A stretch of 64,000 nt of DNA, taken from Codonopsis lanceolata (lineage: Eukaryota > Streptophyta > Magnoliopsida > Asterales > Campanulaceae). A program made the translations under genes and the position numbers. Of the stretch, positions 1 to 9,637 are shown piece by piece. The stretch is taken from the NCBI GenBank assembly GCA_013146195.2, contig CM028379.1:113516168-113580167 (forward strand). Direction: 5' to 3'. The notes below the pieces were generated by a model. The model searched no databases. It was not told the DNA's origin and saw only the letters and a program-made list of their open reading frames with translations. Every line of letters begins with the position of its first letter. Position 1 is the first letter of the stretch.

Positions 1-831
1 TCACCCAGATTATATCCATGGAGTCCCTGCGGTAAAAATGCTCAGCCCAATCAAATTCTGAGTAATTGGTATGAGGAAGGTGACCACGAAGGCCATAAAG
101 CGCCGGGTCATACAGTGCTTCATGCGGAACGGAGGCCAGCACCCAAAGAAAATGCTCCTCCAACCACATATGGAGCAAAATGGGGCTGCTAGTAGGGAAT
201 AATTCATCGCCGCCTGCAAAAGCATTCAAGCCCGCAAAAGTCTCCGCCAGAATCATCGGAACAATATTTAGCCGGCGATCTCGTGCCTGCAATGCAAGGT
301 CAACGACTCGCACATCGATAAGTCCGGGTTGGCCCACCAACAAATATCTCCCTACCAGGCAAAGGAAGAGCGTAGACAGCCTACCCCGCAGGTAATCTAT
401 GTCATCCTCCCTGAATTCTGTGAAGGCTCCAGGGAGGACAGCCAAATAAAAAATTACTCCATCAAAAAAACCTAGAGTAGCGCTGCGAGTAGTATGAAAT
501 AACTCCTGGATGGCCATGTACGGACGCCTCCTGTGAGAAGGCACGACAATCAGTCGAGAGGGTGCCACCCCCAGCATTGCACAGACTTCTTCGTAGGTGG
601 GGCACATTTCATTCATGCCAAAGTTAAAAAGATGGCCCTGAGGAGACCAAAACCTGGAGGCTCCCTCAGCATGTCCCAGTTTATGATGACATTCCTCCAG
701 GATAATAGGCACCTGAATCCAAAAATGTGATCGAACCAATCACGCTCGTCTGATCGCAGGGAGAGGATCCAAAAATCCAAGGCATTTTCGTAAATGTCTA
801 TCTCTAGTGCTGTATGAATTCGTGCGGCCAT
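1..831 (-). CDS. DUF7745-like plant protein, C-terminus beyond window edge
   Basis: Reads leftwards from an ATG at 831-829 (MAARIHTALEID) and is still open at base 1, so the C-terminus is missing. The first ~40 codons are in one frame; a second frame is open without a stop from 739 to 1 and carries the recognisable blocks FWSPQGHLFNFG, MCPTYEEVCAMLG, FFDGVIFYLAVLPGAF, IVPMILAETFAGLNAF and LLHMWLEEHFLWV. The order and spacing resemble the plant DUF7745 family (function unknown, common in plant repeats); this is recognition from memory, not a search. The frame change near 715-740 is either an indel or a short intron I cannot place. It lies on the same strand as, and downstream of, the plant mobile domain gene at 1521-4733; both may be antisense cargo of the Tat-type element ending near 7.6 kb. 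No signal peptide or obvious catalytic motif is visible. Confidence 0.55.
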
Positions 832-1520
832 TTGTAAAAGAGATACAAAGGATTATAAGGCAAAAGAGGCGACGGCTGAGCAGAAGAGAGCTTAAGAGTT
901 TGTGAGAAGGAAGAACAGATGAGCTTGTGAAGAGGCAGGCCATTCTCCGTCCGCTTTTATACCAAAAATTCAAGAAACATACATTTTTTAGCACAGTACG
1001 TGAATAGTGTTGAACATGGAATGCACAGAAGAGACTCATGGGGCCACCGTAAGCCTCTCCTGGTGCCGCGCCAATGACTCCATTTGGCCGCGCCAACTTC
1101 CTTCCACTGTTCAGTGGAAACTGCCTGGTATCCCGGTTTTGTTTGCCCCAACCATCGACTGCTGCTACGACTGATCGCAAGAAAATGAAGAAGCTAAAAA
1201 GAAAGGCTATGAACGCTAGCGATGGCCATTATATGCCGAGGAAACAGGAGAAGGCGGCTGTCTCTCCTTTCCTCCGTATCACCAGAAAAGCCCGTTCAAG
1301 TATGAAGACGCATTCTTATAAACTCTTTTTTCCAAAAATACAGCGTGCCATTACCCTTAGATAATTGGTATAGCTTTATTTATGCGTATGTTTGAGTCTG
1401 CATTTTTAATATTTTTGCATCAGATACAATTATATTGCATTATATAATAAATGTCTGTACAGGTTTCTTCTGTATAATAAAAAAGAAGAAAAAGAAACTA
1501 ATGATCGCAGGCATCCAAGA
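832..1520. other. Spacer between the DUF7745-like and PMD genes
   Basis: Upstream flank of the DUF7745-like gene and downstream flank of the PMD gene. Open frames here have no recognisable protein. A weak TATA-like word (ttttatacc, 955-963) lies about 125 bp upstream of the DUF7745-like ATG; it is too common a word to call a promoter. Confidence 0.4.
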
Positions 1521-1883
1521 CTAATGTGCTCGGGACGACTGGCTTCTGTCAAGGCCACCACCCATGACCCAAGGGCCCTCTGTGCCACCAATTCTGTGCA
1601 CCCGACCTCTGCCCCTAGCGCGGCTCGACCCGATATCTGCGTCATCATCACCACCATCTCGACGCCTGGGCTGCCGCACTGTGCTGCTCCCCCTGCAGGA
1701 GAATTCGTCAACAAGCTTATGATAAAGCTTGCTAATACTGAAAAAGCCCCGCAGCAGCCTCTTGTAGGTAGACACGTTCACCTAAAAGAGAAAAGTGAGA
1801 CAACAAAAAGAATACATATTAGTCTCCAAAAAAAATGGTGAAATAAAAAAAAATGAATGAAAAAAAAAAAGATGATGAATATA

Positions 1884-1951
<68 letters not shown>

Positions 1952-2712
1952 GTAAATATGTAAAGGTAAATGTGTCTACCGAACGGGCCTGCTCCGGGAC
2001 CCGACGTTCCTCAGGGATCTCGACGTCTGGAAGAACCTGCTCTACCATATGACCGCCCCACTGATACTGGAAGGTAGAGAAGATATCATCAGACTCAGTG
2101 AACTCCAGGTTCTCGTCGAGAGATGAAGTAGAAGACCCTGGTCTAGTAGAGGCATTAGAATGCCGTCTGGGCGCAGCATGAGCAGGGAAAGGAGGATGCA
2201 ACACTGCCCTCAAGAAATCCTCATACGCCATAATCGGAAAATCTGTCGCTGGCATGAGGAATTTCGGCGACAGTCTCGATACTGTTTGGCAGGTGATCGG
2301 CTCTATCACCCAGAAAGGAGGCCGAGGAGGCACCACTGGAGGAACTAAGATCGACTGGTGCTGGTGATTAACCCGCTCGCTCATGTATAACGAATCCACC
2401 ATAATGGATACCATCAGTATCCGGCAGCGGCTCAATCCCAAGGCAACAACATAATGCCCCTCTAGGCCCTCCCAGGGAAGGAAGTGCACCATACCCGGAC
2501 TCGAGCTAGTGATCCGCTCTTGCACCCGTTCCTTCCTTTTACAACCGCCGTCCTGGGTTGGCTGAACCCTGTTCTCATCGATATATTGGCGCAAATACAG
2601 CGATTGGTAGACACGCTGAAGGAGGCGACCCAGCGTGAAATGAAAAAATGAAAAGGCCCAGACCTTCAAAGAAAAATATAAAAAAAAGAGAGAAATATAT
2701 GCTGCAAAAAAA

Positions 2713-2781
<69 letters not shown>

Positions 2782-4733
2782 AAGACATATACCTCCCACG
2801 CCGGGGCAAATCCATTCAGGGTCGGCGAGTCGTTCCGGCAAGCCCTGTCCATGGAAGCATATAATTCGACCAGGCCCGCCTGTCCCCAATCATAAGAAGG
2901 GATCCGCCTGAAATCAGCAAAGCAGGCCAGGACAGAAACTCGCAGGGTGGTAGAAGAGTTGGCGAAGAGCGACGTGCCAAGAAAGAAAAATAAAAATGCT
3001 CTAGCCACTCGAGTCACAACGGCCATGTCATTTGCCGGCACCCGCCCAGCGTTGTTGAGGAGCCAGTGTCTCACGCTGCCGATAAAGATCTCGTCCGTCG
3101 ATTTGAATTCCGGCTCGAAGCCCAAGAGGTCCACCACCTCCTCTCGACGCCGACGGAGAGTATAGTCCGGAGCCAGAGTCTCCCGATGTTGGTAGGAAGG
3201 CCGGTAATAGCGGCGAAGTCACATGGGATCATGGTCGCCTCCCTCCAGCTAAAGTGAAAAGTATGAGTGGTGTCCCACCAGTAGTCCCGCAGCACATCAA
3301 AGATCAACAGGTAGCTCGTGAAGGGGCGAAAAGCATGAAGAAAGACGCTAAAGCCAGAACCCTCCACTAGAACCTGTGCCGCCTCGGGAAACATATGGTA
3401 AATATCCATATCATTGGTACATGAGGCCCGGACTCTCTGGAATGGCCTGCGGAATTGAAAAAAAAAAGAGGAGAAGAGGTAAGTCCACTATCTTTATTTT
3501 CCTCGTAAAAAAAACAAAAACAAAAACAATAATAAATAAATAAGAAGAAATAATAAGTAAGGATCAATAATGAACATGTTGCATGCATTGTATTTTATGA
3601 ATCCTAAAATTGCAGCATGCTAATTCCCCGTGATACATAAAAAAAAACACATCATTTTTTTTAAAAAAAATATAAACAAACATTTAGCATCCATGAAAAA
3701 GAAAAGTAAAAAAAGGAAAACATATAAATACAAAAAAAAAATGTGTTGTATTCTTTTATGTTCTCATAATAAATAAAAGTGCATTTTTGTGCATCTAAAC
3801 ATGTATTCTAGCCATAAAAAAAGATTATATGTGTTGTTTTGCATCTAAATAGTTATTTTTGCTTCCTAGGCATCATAAAAATGTGTTTTACATCTTAAAC
3901 ATATGTACTGCATTTTTGCATTATCGTATGCATAATAAAATAAAAGAGTGCCCATGCATCATGTTAGTAAGCATCCTATAATTTTTCTGCAATGCATTTG
4001 TATCAAATAAAGTAGTACATGCATCCATCATTTGCATTTATTGTCCAAATAAGCTGCATTAGAGGTACGTTAAAAAGAGAATAAAATGCCACCAATCATG
4101 AAAATAAATATCCCAATGACATTTATTATGTCCCTGCAGCATAAGCATGCATGAAAAATAAATTTTAGGGCATAAAATATATCTGTTTTGTCCTATATTC
4201 ATCCGAAAAATCTGCCCAAAAATGTGTTCAGAAAAATTTGAATTGTATTCGAAAAGTCCGTTTCGTGAACATATAGCATGCAAAAATATGTTTTAGTCTA
4301 AAACATGTATCATATAGCTCCAATTGCATTTATAGTATAAATCATGCATAGTAGGGTCAAATAGTGACCACTAATTCAATCATGCATCGCAAGAATAAAT
4401 TACGTAAATTTCATGCATCATTTAGGCATAAATAGGGCATGCATAAGCGTTATTAACAAGTCAGGAATGCTCCAAAAGTGCCAAGCAGTGCTAAAATCTA
4501 GCAAATATGAAGTATATCCAGACAGATATATCTAAAAAAAAGAAGAAACTTACAGAAGTGGGTGGAAGATTGGACACATGGATATCCCGATCACGAAGAA
4601 TATTGCCCCAGTCATCCGTGGAATATCGGTACCTGATCTTATTCCGGACCAAAGGAGGAAATTCTTTCCTTCTTCCGCTAGATTCTGGGTGCATAGGAGT
4701 CTTCCTCTTCCTGGATCGTGACGAGGAAGCCAT
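1521..4733 (-). CDS. Plant mobile domain (PMD, MAIN-like) protein, one frame break
   Basis: Four exons can be read on the minus strand: 4733-4554 (starts MASSSRSRKRKTPMHPESS; donor CTTCT/GTAAG), 3436-2793 (acceptor TTCCAG), 2663-1980 (donor TCG/GTAGAC) and 1781-1521 (acceptor TTTTAG, stop TGA). Exon 2 carries the PMD signature: DIYHMFPEAAQVLVEGSGF, then FHFSWREATMIPCDFAAITG, then after a frame change EEVVDLLGFEPEF, RVARAFLFFFLGTSLFA and IPSYDWGQAGLVELY. Exon 2 is 644 nt, one base short of keeping frame, and the break falls near 3170-3200, so this copy carries a 1-nt deletion or a sequencing error; without it the product would be ~590 aa. Exon 4 ends in an acidic, arginine-rich tail, as PMD proteins often do. 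Introns hold (TA)n tracts and ~1.1 kb of AT-rich sequence (3437-4553). PMD proteins occur as host MAIN-like genes and as transposon cargo; the neighbouring LTR suggests cargo. Confidence 0.65.
1889..1947. repeat. (AT)n microsatellite in the last PMD intron
   Basis: About 29 uninterrupted AT units inside the intron between 1979 and 1782. It produces a spurious run of alternating Ile-Tyr in translation. Confidence 0.95.
2706..2776. repeat. Poly-A plus (TA)n tract in PMD intron 2
   Basis: A run of ~25 A followed by ~23 TA units inside the intron 2792-2664. Confidence 0.95.
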
Positions 4734-4800
4734 TTGCTAGACAAATCACTTGAATTGGCAAAAGAAAATTGAGAAAAAGAGCAAAAATGGAGAAGAAACT

Positions 4801-5585
4801 TAAATGAACAACAATGGCGTCGGCAGCAGATCGTTGAAGAAAGAAGAAGATGAAGAAGGGAGGAGCAGTAGCTCCCTTCCTTTCTCCCCCGTCAATAATA
4901 AGGGGAGGAAAAATGAATTTGTCATTTTTCCCCCTCCGAAGTTTGAAGCTGCGACACTTAAGTCCCCAGGTTCCGAAAGTTGCAAAATGGCCCCAAAGCT
5001 TAACAAAGAGTTAACGAAAGTAATTTTGTTAACCAAATTTGACGGCCATCCATCCGAGGGCAAAGGAAAAGTGATATCCCCAGCAGATCAGCTGCATAAT
5101 AAGCAAGAAAGCCAAAAATTCAGGCGGCGAAGGTAAGAAACGAAAAAAAGAAAAAGAAAATAAAGAATTGAGAAAGAAGAAATAAAGAAAAGAAAAGAAA
5201 AAGAAAAAAGAAATAAAGAATTGCGGAAAAGAAATAAATAACAGTGAAAAAAAAAGAAGAAAAAGAAAAAAAGAAGTCCCTAGCTTGGAGAAGTGAAGGT
5301 GTCAGAAATGTCAAAATCAGCTGAATCCGTAGCATCCACCCAAGCACGAAAATGTAAGAAAGGTAAGGTATTCTTATCCTAACTTCAAATAAATAAATAA
5401 AAGAAAAATCTTTTTCAAGTTTTGCTTTCGAAAAAAAAACAAGAAAAAAGAGGAATATGAAAAAACAAAAAAAGAAGAATATTAAAAAAACAAAAAAAAA
5501 GAGGAATATTCAAAAACAAAAAAAGGGAATATTAAAAAAAACAAAAAAAACAGAGAGAGAGAAGAAAGGAAGGGGAAAAGAAAAC
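4801..5585. other. 5' flank of PMD gene; A-rich purine tract
   Basis: An open frame at 4804-5136 (plus) has no recognisable domain and probably reflects the upstream flank of the PMD gene. From about 5140 to 5220 and 5440 to 5580 the plus strand is almost pure purine (AAAGAAAAAG-like), low-complexity sequence with no gene. Confidence 0.6.
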
Positions 5586-5955
5586 TCTTTTCTGCCGTAT
5601 CTGACGACAGATTTTTATCGGTTTAATACAGTTTTCAGAAAATTTGAAGAAAAATCTTTTTTGTCGTGCTTGGCGACAGATTTTGATCGGTCGAGTGCAG
5701 TTTTCGAAAAATTTGAAAATTTTCTTATTTGTGTTTGGCGACAAGGTATTGACCGGTCGAGCAACAATTTTTGAAAATTTCTCTTAACGTATTTCGATAA
5801 CAGGTTTTGCCCAGTCGAAATATGGTTTCCAAAAAACTTAAAAATCTTCATACTGTATTTGACAGCCGACTTTGGCCGGTTGAATACGACTTTTTGGAAA
5901 AACATAAAAATCTTTTTCCCGTTGTGTTCTTGGTCGGGTTTTGACCCGAAGAACA
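5586..5955. repeat. Degenerate ~65-bp tandem repeat, about six copies
   Basis: Units begin near 5590, 5656, 5722, 5786, 5851 and 5917. Each has the order cgtatttgacgacag, then attttgatcggtcgag, then tttcgaaaaatttgaaaa. Similarity between units is moderate, so the array is old. It lies between the antisense PMD gene and a polypurine tract/LTR, where Tat-lineage Ty3 elements often carry tandem repeats. Confidence 0.75.
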
Positions 5956-6295
5956 TAACATCCTCAGTTGATTGTTCGACTTGTTTTGGCCTGAACTACG
6001 CTTTGGTCTGAGATCCTTTATTAAGGGATACGTAGGCAGCCTACACTAATAGGTCCGACCATTGGAGCATTTCATTGTATATCTGCTTAAAAACTGCGAT
6101 AACCTGTTATAACTGACTAAATATGTCTAGGTTATGGAGTTTGGTTAGTATGATGAACTGTTGCATTATAACTGTTACCTATTGCATTTCTCTCATATTT
6201 TAAATGAACGAAATTGGAGAGTCTATTGTTTATCAACGATGTTCGTCTACTCAGTAAGTCTCTAGTTACCCGTAGACTCCATCATTGAGGGGCTC
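5956..6295 (+). mobile_element. 3' untranslated part and polypurine tract of a Tat-type element
   Basis: Contains the word ggatacgtaggcagcctac (6028-6046), which I recognise from Tat/Ogre-like elements, and ends with a purine-rich attgaggggctc (6284-6295) directly before TGTAGACAC. This is what a plus-strand polypurine tract before a 3' LTR looks like. No coding sequence seen. Confidence 0.55.
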
Positions 6296-7576
6296 TGTAG
6301 ACACTTCAATTTCGTACCCCTGATATGTGACTCTGACATGTGATATCAAGAACTGCTTAAACTTAACAAATGTCAAGTTACATGAGTCAAACATGCGAAA
6401 GGGAAAGCAGGATGTGCAAAACAGTAAAATGCGAGGGGTGAAAGTGGTAAATTTGAAACTTAAATAGTGCCTTGGCGCGGCCAAAAGGCACCTCTGGCGC
6501 CGCGCCAAGCCAAGCTAGGATCCGCGCCATGCTTGCGACAGTTGCACTCCCAGTTAACGCATTGTACAAGAGACGAAGGCTGGTGTACACGATCTATCAG
6601 CGCGCTGAAGGGATTTTTAATCCCGGATGAGTCCCTTCGTTCACCTATAAATAAAGGTGCTGGGCTCACTTCTGAGACACAAGAAATCATCGCAAAGAAA
6701 CGCTGAAGAAATTCTCTGCGTCGTCCTAATGCTGAGATATAGCGAGAGAAGTGAGATAGGGAGTGTTTAGCCCATAAAGCTTTGAAACCTCGTCCAAACT
6801 CCGCCAAAGCAAAAACCCACTGGTTAAAAGTGATCTCTAGCCTTTTTGTTAGGTATCCACCTCATTTCCTTGGTCCAATAACCACAAAGTAAGCCGTTAC
6901 TCTGCCCGAGTAATAGGCCGAAAAACATCCAAAATAAGCCGTTATTCCACCCAACAAAAAAGGCCAAAACAACCACAAATAAGCCGTCATTCTGCCCGAG
7001 TGAACGAGCCAAAACCATCAGAAATAAGCAGTTACTCTGCCCAAATCACAACAACACAACAACAAAAAAGACTCCATTTCCCTGAAGGACAGAGCGAGCA
7101 CATCCCGCTCTAAAATGTAATAACCTTTAAGGGCGTTATTATTTTTTATAAAGTTATTCTTTAAAATCCGGCCCAATGTAGCAAATATAAGCGGTTGTGC
7201 TGCCCGGATTTAGTTAGGAAATATTATGTAAAAGAGCCGTTATAATGGTCAAATATTTTTAAATATATTGGTAATTATTATAAGGAAATGGCTGCAAGTC
7301 CGTAAATAATGTAATCACGGATGTATTTGATTTTATTTTCCTGTCTTTAAATGCTTCATTTATTTGCTAGATAAATATAACAAAAACATACTTTAGCCAA
7401 AAACCACTTTTGAGACCGAAAGGGCGAGTTGGGTGCCTAGCACCTTCTTAACTCGTAACTTAGCCTTCGAACCCGTTTTACAATCTCTGATTTTTCCCTT
7501 TTTTTTGTTTTACTTTATTTTTGCCTTAAAATAAAGATGACAACTCTAAAACATTTTAGATCCAGTGGGGCCTCGC
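6296..7576 (+). mobile_element. LTR of a Tat/Ogre-type Ty3 retrotransposon
   Basis: Starts TGTAGACACTTC right after a polypurine tract. It has a TATA box (ctataaataaa, 6645-6655), short spaced repeats of the form aagccgttattctgcccga at 6890-7040, and near its 3' part gagttgggtgcctagcacc (7426-7444) followed by aactcgtaac, a block common in LTR ends of Tat-lineage elements. The right boundary is uncertain (7560-7580); no matching TSD was found. No second LTR is in the window, so the element body would lie to the left. ORFs inside the LTR have no protein support. Confidence 0.55.
6645..6655 (+). promoter_or_regulatory. Probable LTR TATA box
   Basis: ctataaataaa about 350 bp inside the LTR, followed by a GC-richer stretch; position fits a U3/R junction. 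Inferred from sequence and location only. Confidence 0.45.
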
Positions 7577-8010
7577 AACACTCCTTTCTTGCACTTTTCC
7601 GTTTTCCCCTAAAAAAAGCAGAATGTGAATGAAAGAGTGATATATTCCCATATCCTGATATCCCCTAAACAAGTGATAACTTGATGCGGGAAACCCAAAG
7701 CTCCCATAGTGATTCGAAATAGGCCATAAGGCTATTTTTATAAAATCCATAGTGGGGGCGTCGCAACATCCTTTTTTGCACTTTTCCGTTTTCCCTTAAA
7801 AAAAGGAAAATGAGAATGAAAGGGTGATACATTCACATATCCTGGTATCTCCTAAACAAGAGATAACTTGATGCGGGAAACCCAAAAGTTCCCATATTGG
7901 ATCAAAAATCCACTAAAGGCAACCGATGCGCATTCCAACGTGCTATCTTAGACAGCACTCCTCTCGTACTTTTAATTTCGTTCCCCCCTAAACAAGGGAT
8001 GATGGAATGA
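7577..8010. repeat. Tandem ~187-bp repeat, two clear copies and a degenerate third
   Basis: Copy 1 is 7577-7763 and copy 2 7764 to about 7930. Both share ttgcacttttccgttttccc, then gaatgaaag..tgata, then catatcctg.tatc.cctaaacaag, then gataacttgatgcgggaaac. A third, eroded copy (cgtacttttaatttcgttcc, aacaagggatgatggaatga) runs to about 8010. No coding capacity. Confidence 0.75.
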
Positions 8011-8098
8011 GAGCAGTGGTGTCCCGCATCCGCACGTACGTGCACCCCTATCTAAGGGCGCGCGGGCGCATGTCCCGGGAACCCACAGCAACAGATCA

Positions 8099-8222
8099 GT
8101 GGATGTTTTATAAAACATCTGCGATTCACTCGCGGTAGTTATATAAAACATCCGCTACAAAATCGCGAATGTTTCATATAACTACCGCGAATGAATTGCG
8201 GATGTTTTACAAAACATCCGCT
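8099..8222. repeat. Long imperfect inverted repeat (hairpin)
   Basis: Left arm 8099-8155 and right arm 8165-8222 are ~57-nt imperfect reverse complements with a 9-nt loop. Each arm contains the smaller self-complementary word ggatgttttayaaaacatcc, so several folds are possible. No gene covers it. Confidence 0.8.
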
Positions 8223-8880
8223 GTGCGCTAGCGGTTCTTTCGCGTGAACTTGAAAAAAAAACGACATTTGTCCGGAATTGAAACGGGAGAAACGAAAGAA
8301 ACACACCAGCTCAAACAACAAATCCGAAGCTAAACCCAACTTCTTCAACAACAAATTCCAGATAATTGAAACAACAATTTAACAACAAATCGTGTTTTTG
8401 AATAAACAAAATAGAGAGAGAGAGAGACCTTACCTTGTAGGAAATTTGTTTGACTGAGAGAGAGAACAAGATCAAGGCTAATAGAGAGAGAACGAGAGTT
8501 ATGCGTTTAGGCTCCCAAATTTCAGTTTGGGAGTAATGAAGGGTTAGGTTTAGGGAGTAATGGAAGGGTGAGTTGTTGAGGGAGTTATAATTGAGGGGTG
8601 TTAGTGTGAAAATATGAGTGAGGGATAGTGAGGTATTTTCATGTATTAAATGGTGTTGCGTTTAGGGATTTAGGTGTTACGTTTAGGTGTTATGTTATCT
8701 TATCTAAACCTCTATGCGTATAATGTGCAAGGTGGGTAGCATATTTCTTTACTTTTTGTTGAAGTGTAAGGCTATATAAGTCTAGTGTAGTTTTCTTAAT
8801 GCGATAGATCATTCACGTCAATTTGAGTGAATTCTTGAATTCTTAAATTCTTAACATAGTCTAATATATTTCCAAACGAC
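8223..8880. other. No gene seen; AG microsatellite
   Basis: AT-rich sequence with an AG run at about 8411-8427 and scattered gagagaga. No ORF with recognisable content. Confidence 0.5.
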
Positions 8881-8884
8881 GAAT

Positions 8885-9232
8885 TGAAGGAGATTTGTGA
8901 TGATTTAGAGTGCAAGTTAAGAAGGATTTAACTCATGAACCTACAACAAGGATCAATGAATTTGAAGTTGTAAGCAATTTGCCTAAGTGTGCATGTGATT
9001 GCGTGAAAAACTTCAAAAAGCAACTCAGTTTTTGATTGGCTTAAATGATTATTATTCTGAAATTCGTAGTATTGTGCTTGCTAAATCTCCCTTGCCAAAC
9101 ATGAGTACCACATTGTCCTTACTTATGCAAGATGAAAAGGTCAAGGAATTTTCTGTTATGTTCAGCCATGGCCCATCTATAGCCTTGTTTGTCAAAAGTG
9201 CGCCTCAGGCACATCTGTTGTGTGAACTGTGA
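8885..9232 (+). pseudogene. Copia gag fragment (UBN2/Retrotran_gag type)
   Basis: From 8999 the frame reads LREKLQKATQFLIGLNDYYS..IRS and then PLPNMSTTLSLLMQDEK, the block typical of plant Copia gag polyproteins where gag is followed by a zinc knuckle. The upstream 100 bp holds more in another frame (SNLPKCACDC). There is no protease, integrase or RT nearby, so this is an isolated scrap of an old insertion. Confidence 0.7.
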
Positions 9233-9395
9233 AGAACTCTTGCTACTTTCTTCATGGATTTCCAAGTGAAGCCTGATCCCAAAGAATCTTATAAACAAGG
9301 CTAGTGTCGGCAGTTGGTTAAATATGTGTCACTTAAATTAGAATAAAGATTTGGACAAAATATTTGAATGTTACTTATGCGTAAAATGTGTAGAT

Positions 9396-9560
9396 AGTGA
9401 CGGATCAAAAAATAAATCTCAGCGGTGTCACTAATATTAACTATTACTTAAAAATAAAATTAAAATTAAAACAATATCGTTTTGTAGTGTATAAATTTAA
9501 AAAAAAAATACTTCAGCCGGGTACTTGCCCCCCAAATGTAAGGTATAGATCCGCCATTGT
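9396..9560. mobile_element. 165-bp hAT-type MITE with 8-bp TSD
   Basis: Begins AGTGACGGATC and ends GATCCGCCATTGT: short terminal inverted repeats of the CAGTGGCGGATC type seen in plant hAT elements. The 8 bp GTGTAGAT flank it exactly on both sides (9388-9395 and 9561-9568). No coding capacity. Confidence 0.8.
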
Positions 9561-9599
9561 GTGTAGATCTAGAGAAACAAAGTTAGTACTATCATACAA

Positions 9600-9637
9600 G
9601 GGAGAGAGAGAGAGAAAGAAAGTGTGTGTGTATATAT
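9600..9637. repeat. (GA)n/(GT)n microsatellite
   Basis: gagagagagagagaaagaaagtgtgtgtgtatat just right of the hAT MITE. Confidence 0.85.

Noticed and set aside
1889..1980. Long alternating Ile-Tyr protein segments
   Set aside because: They are translations of (TA)n microsatellites in introns and spacers.
4804..5136. 110-codon plus-strand ORF as a gene
   Set aside because: No recognisable domain, overlaps the upstream flank of the PMD gene and a purine-rich tract.
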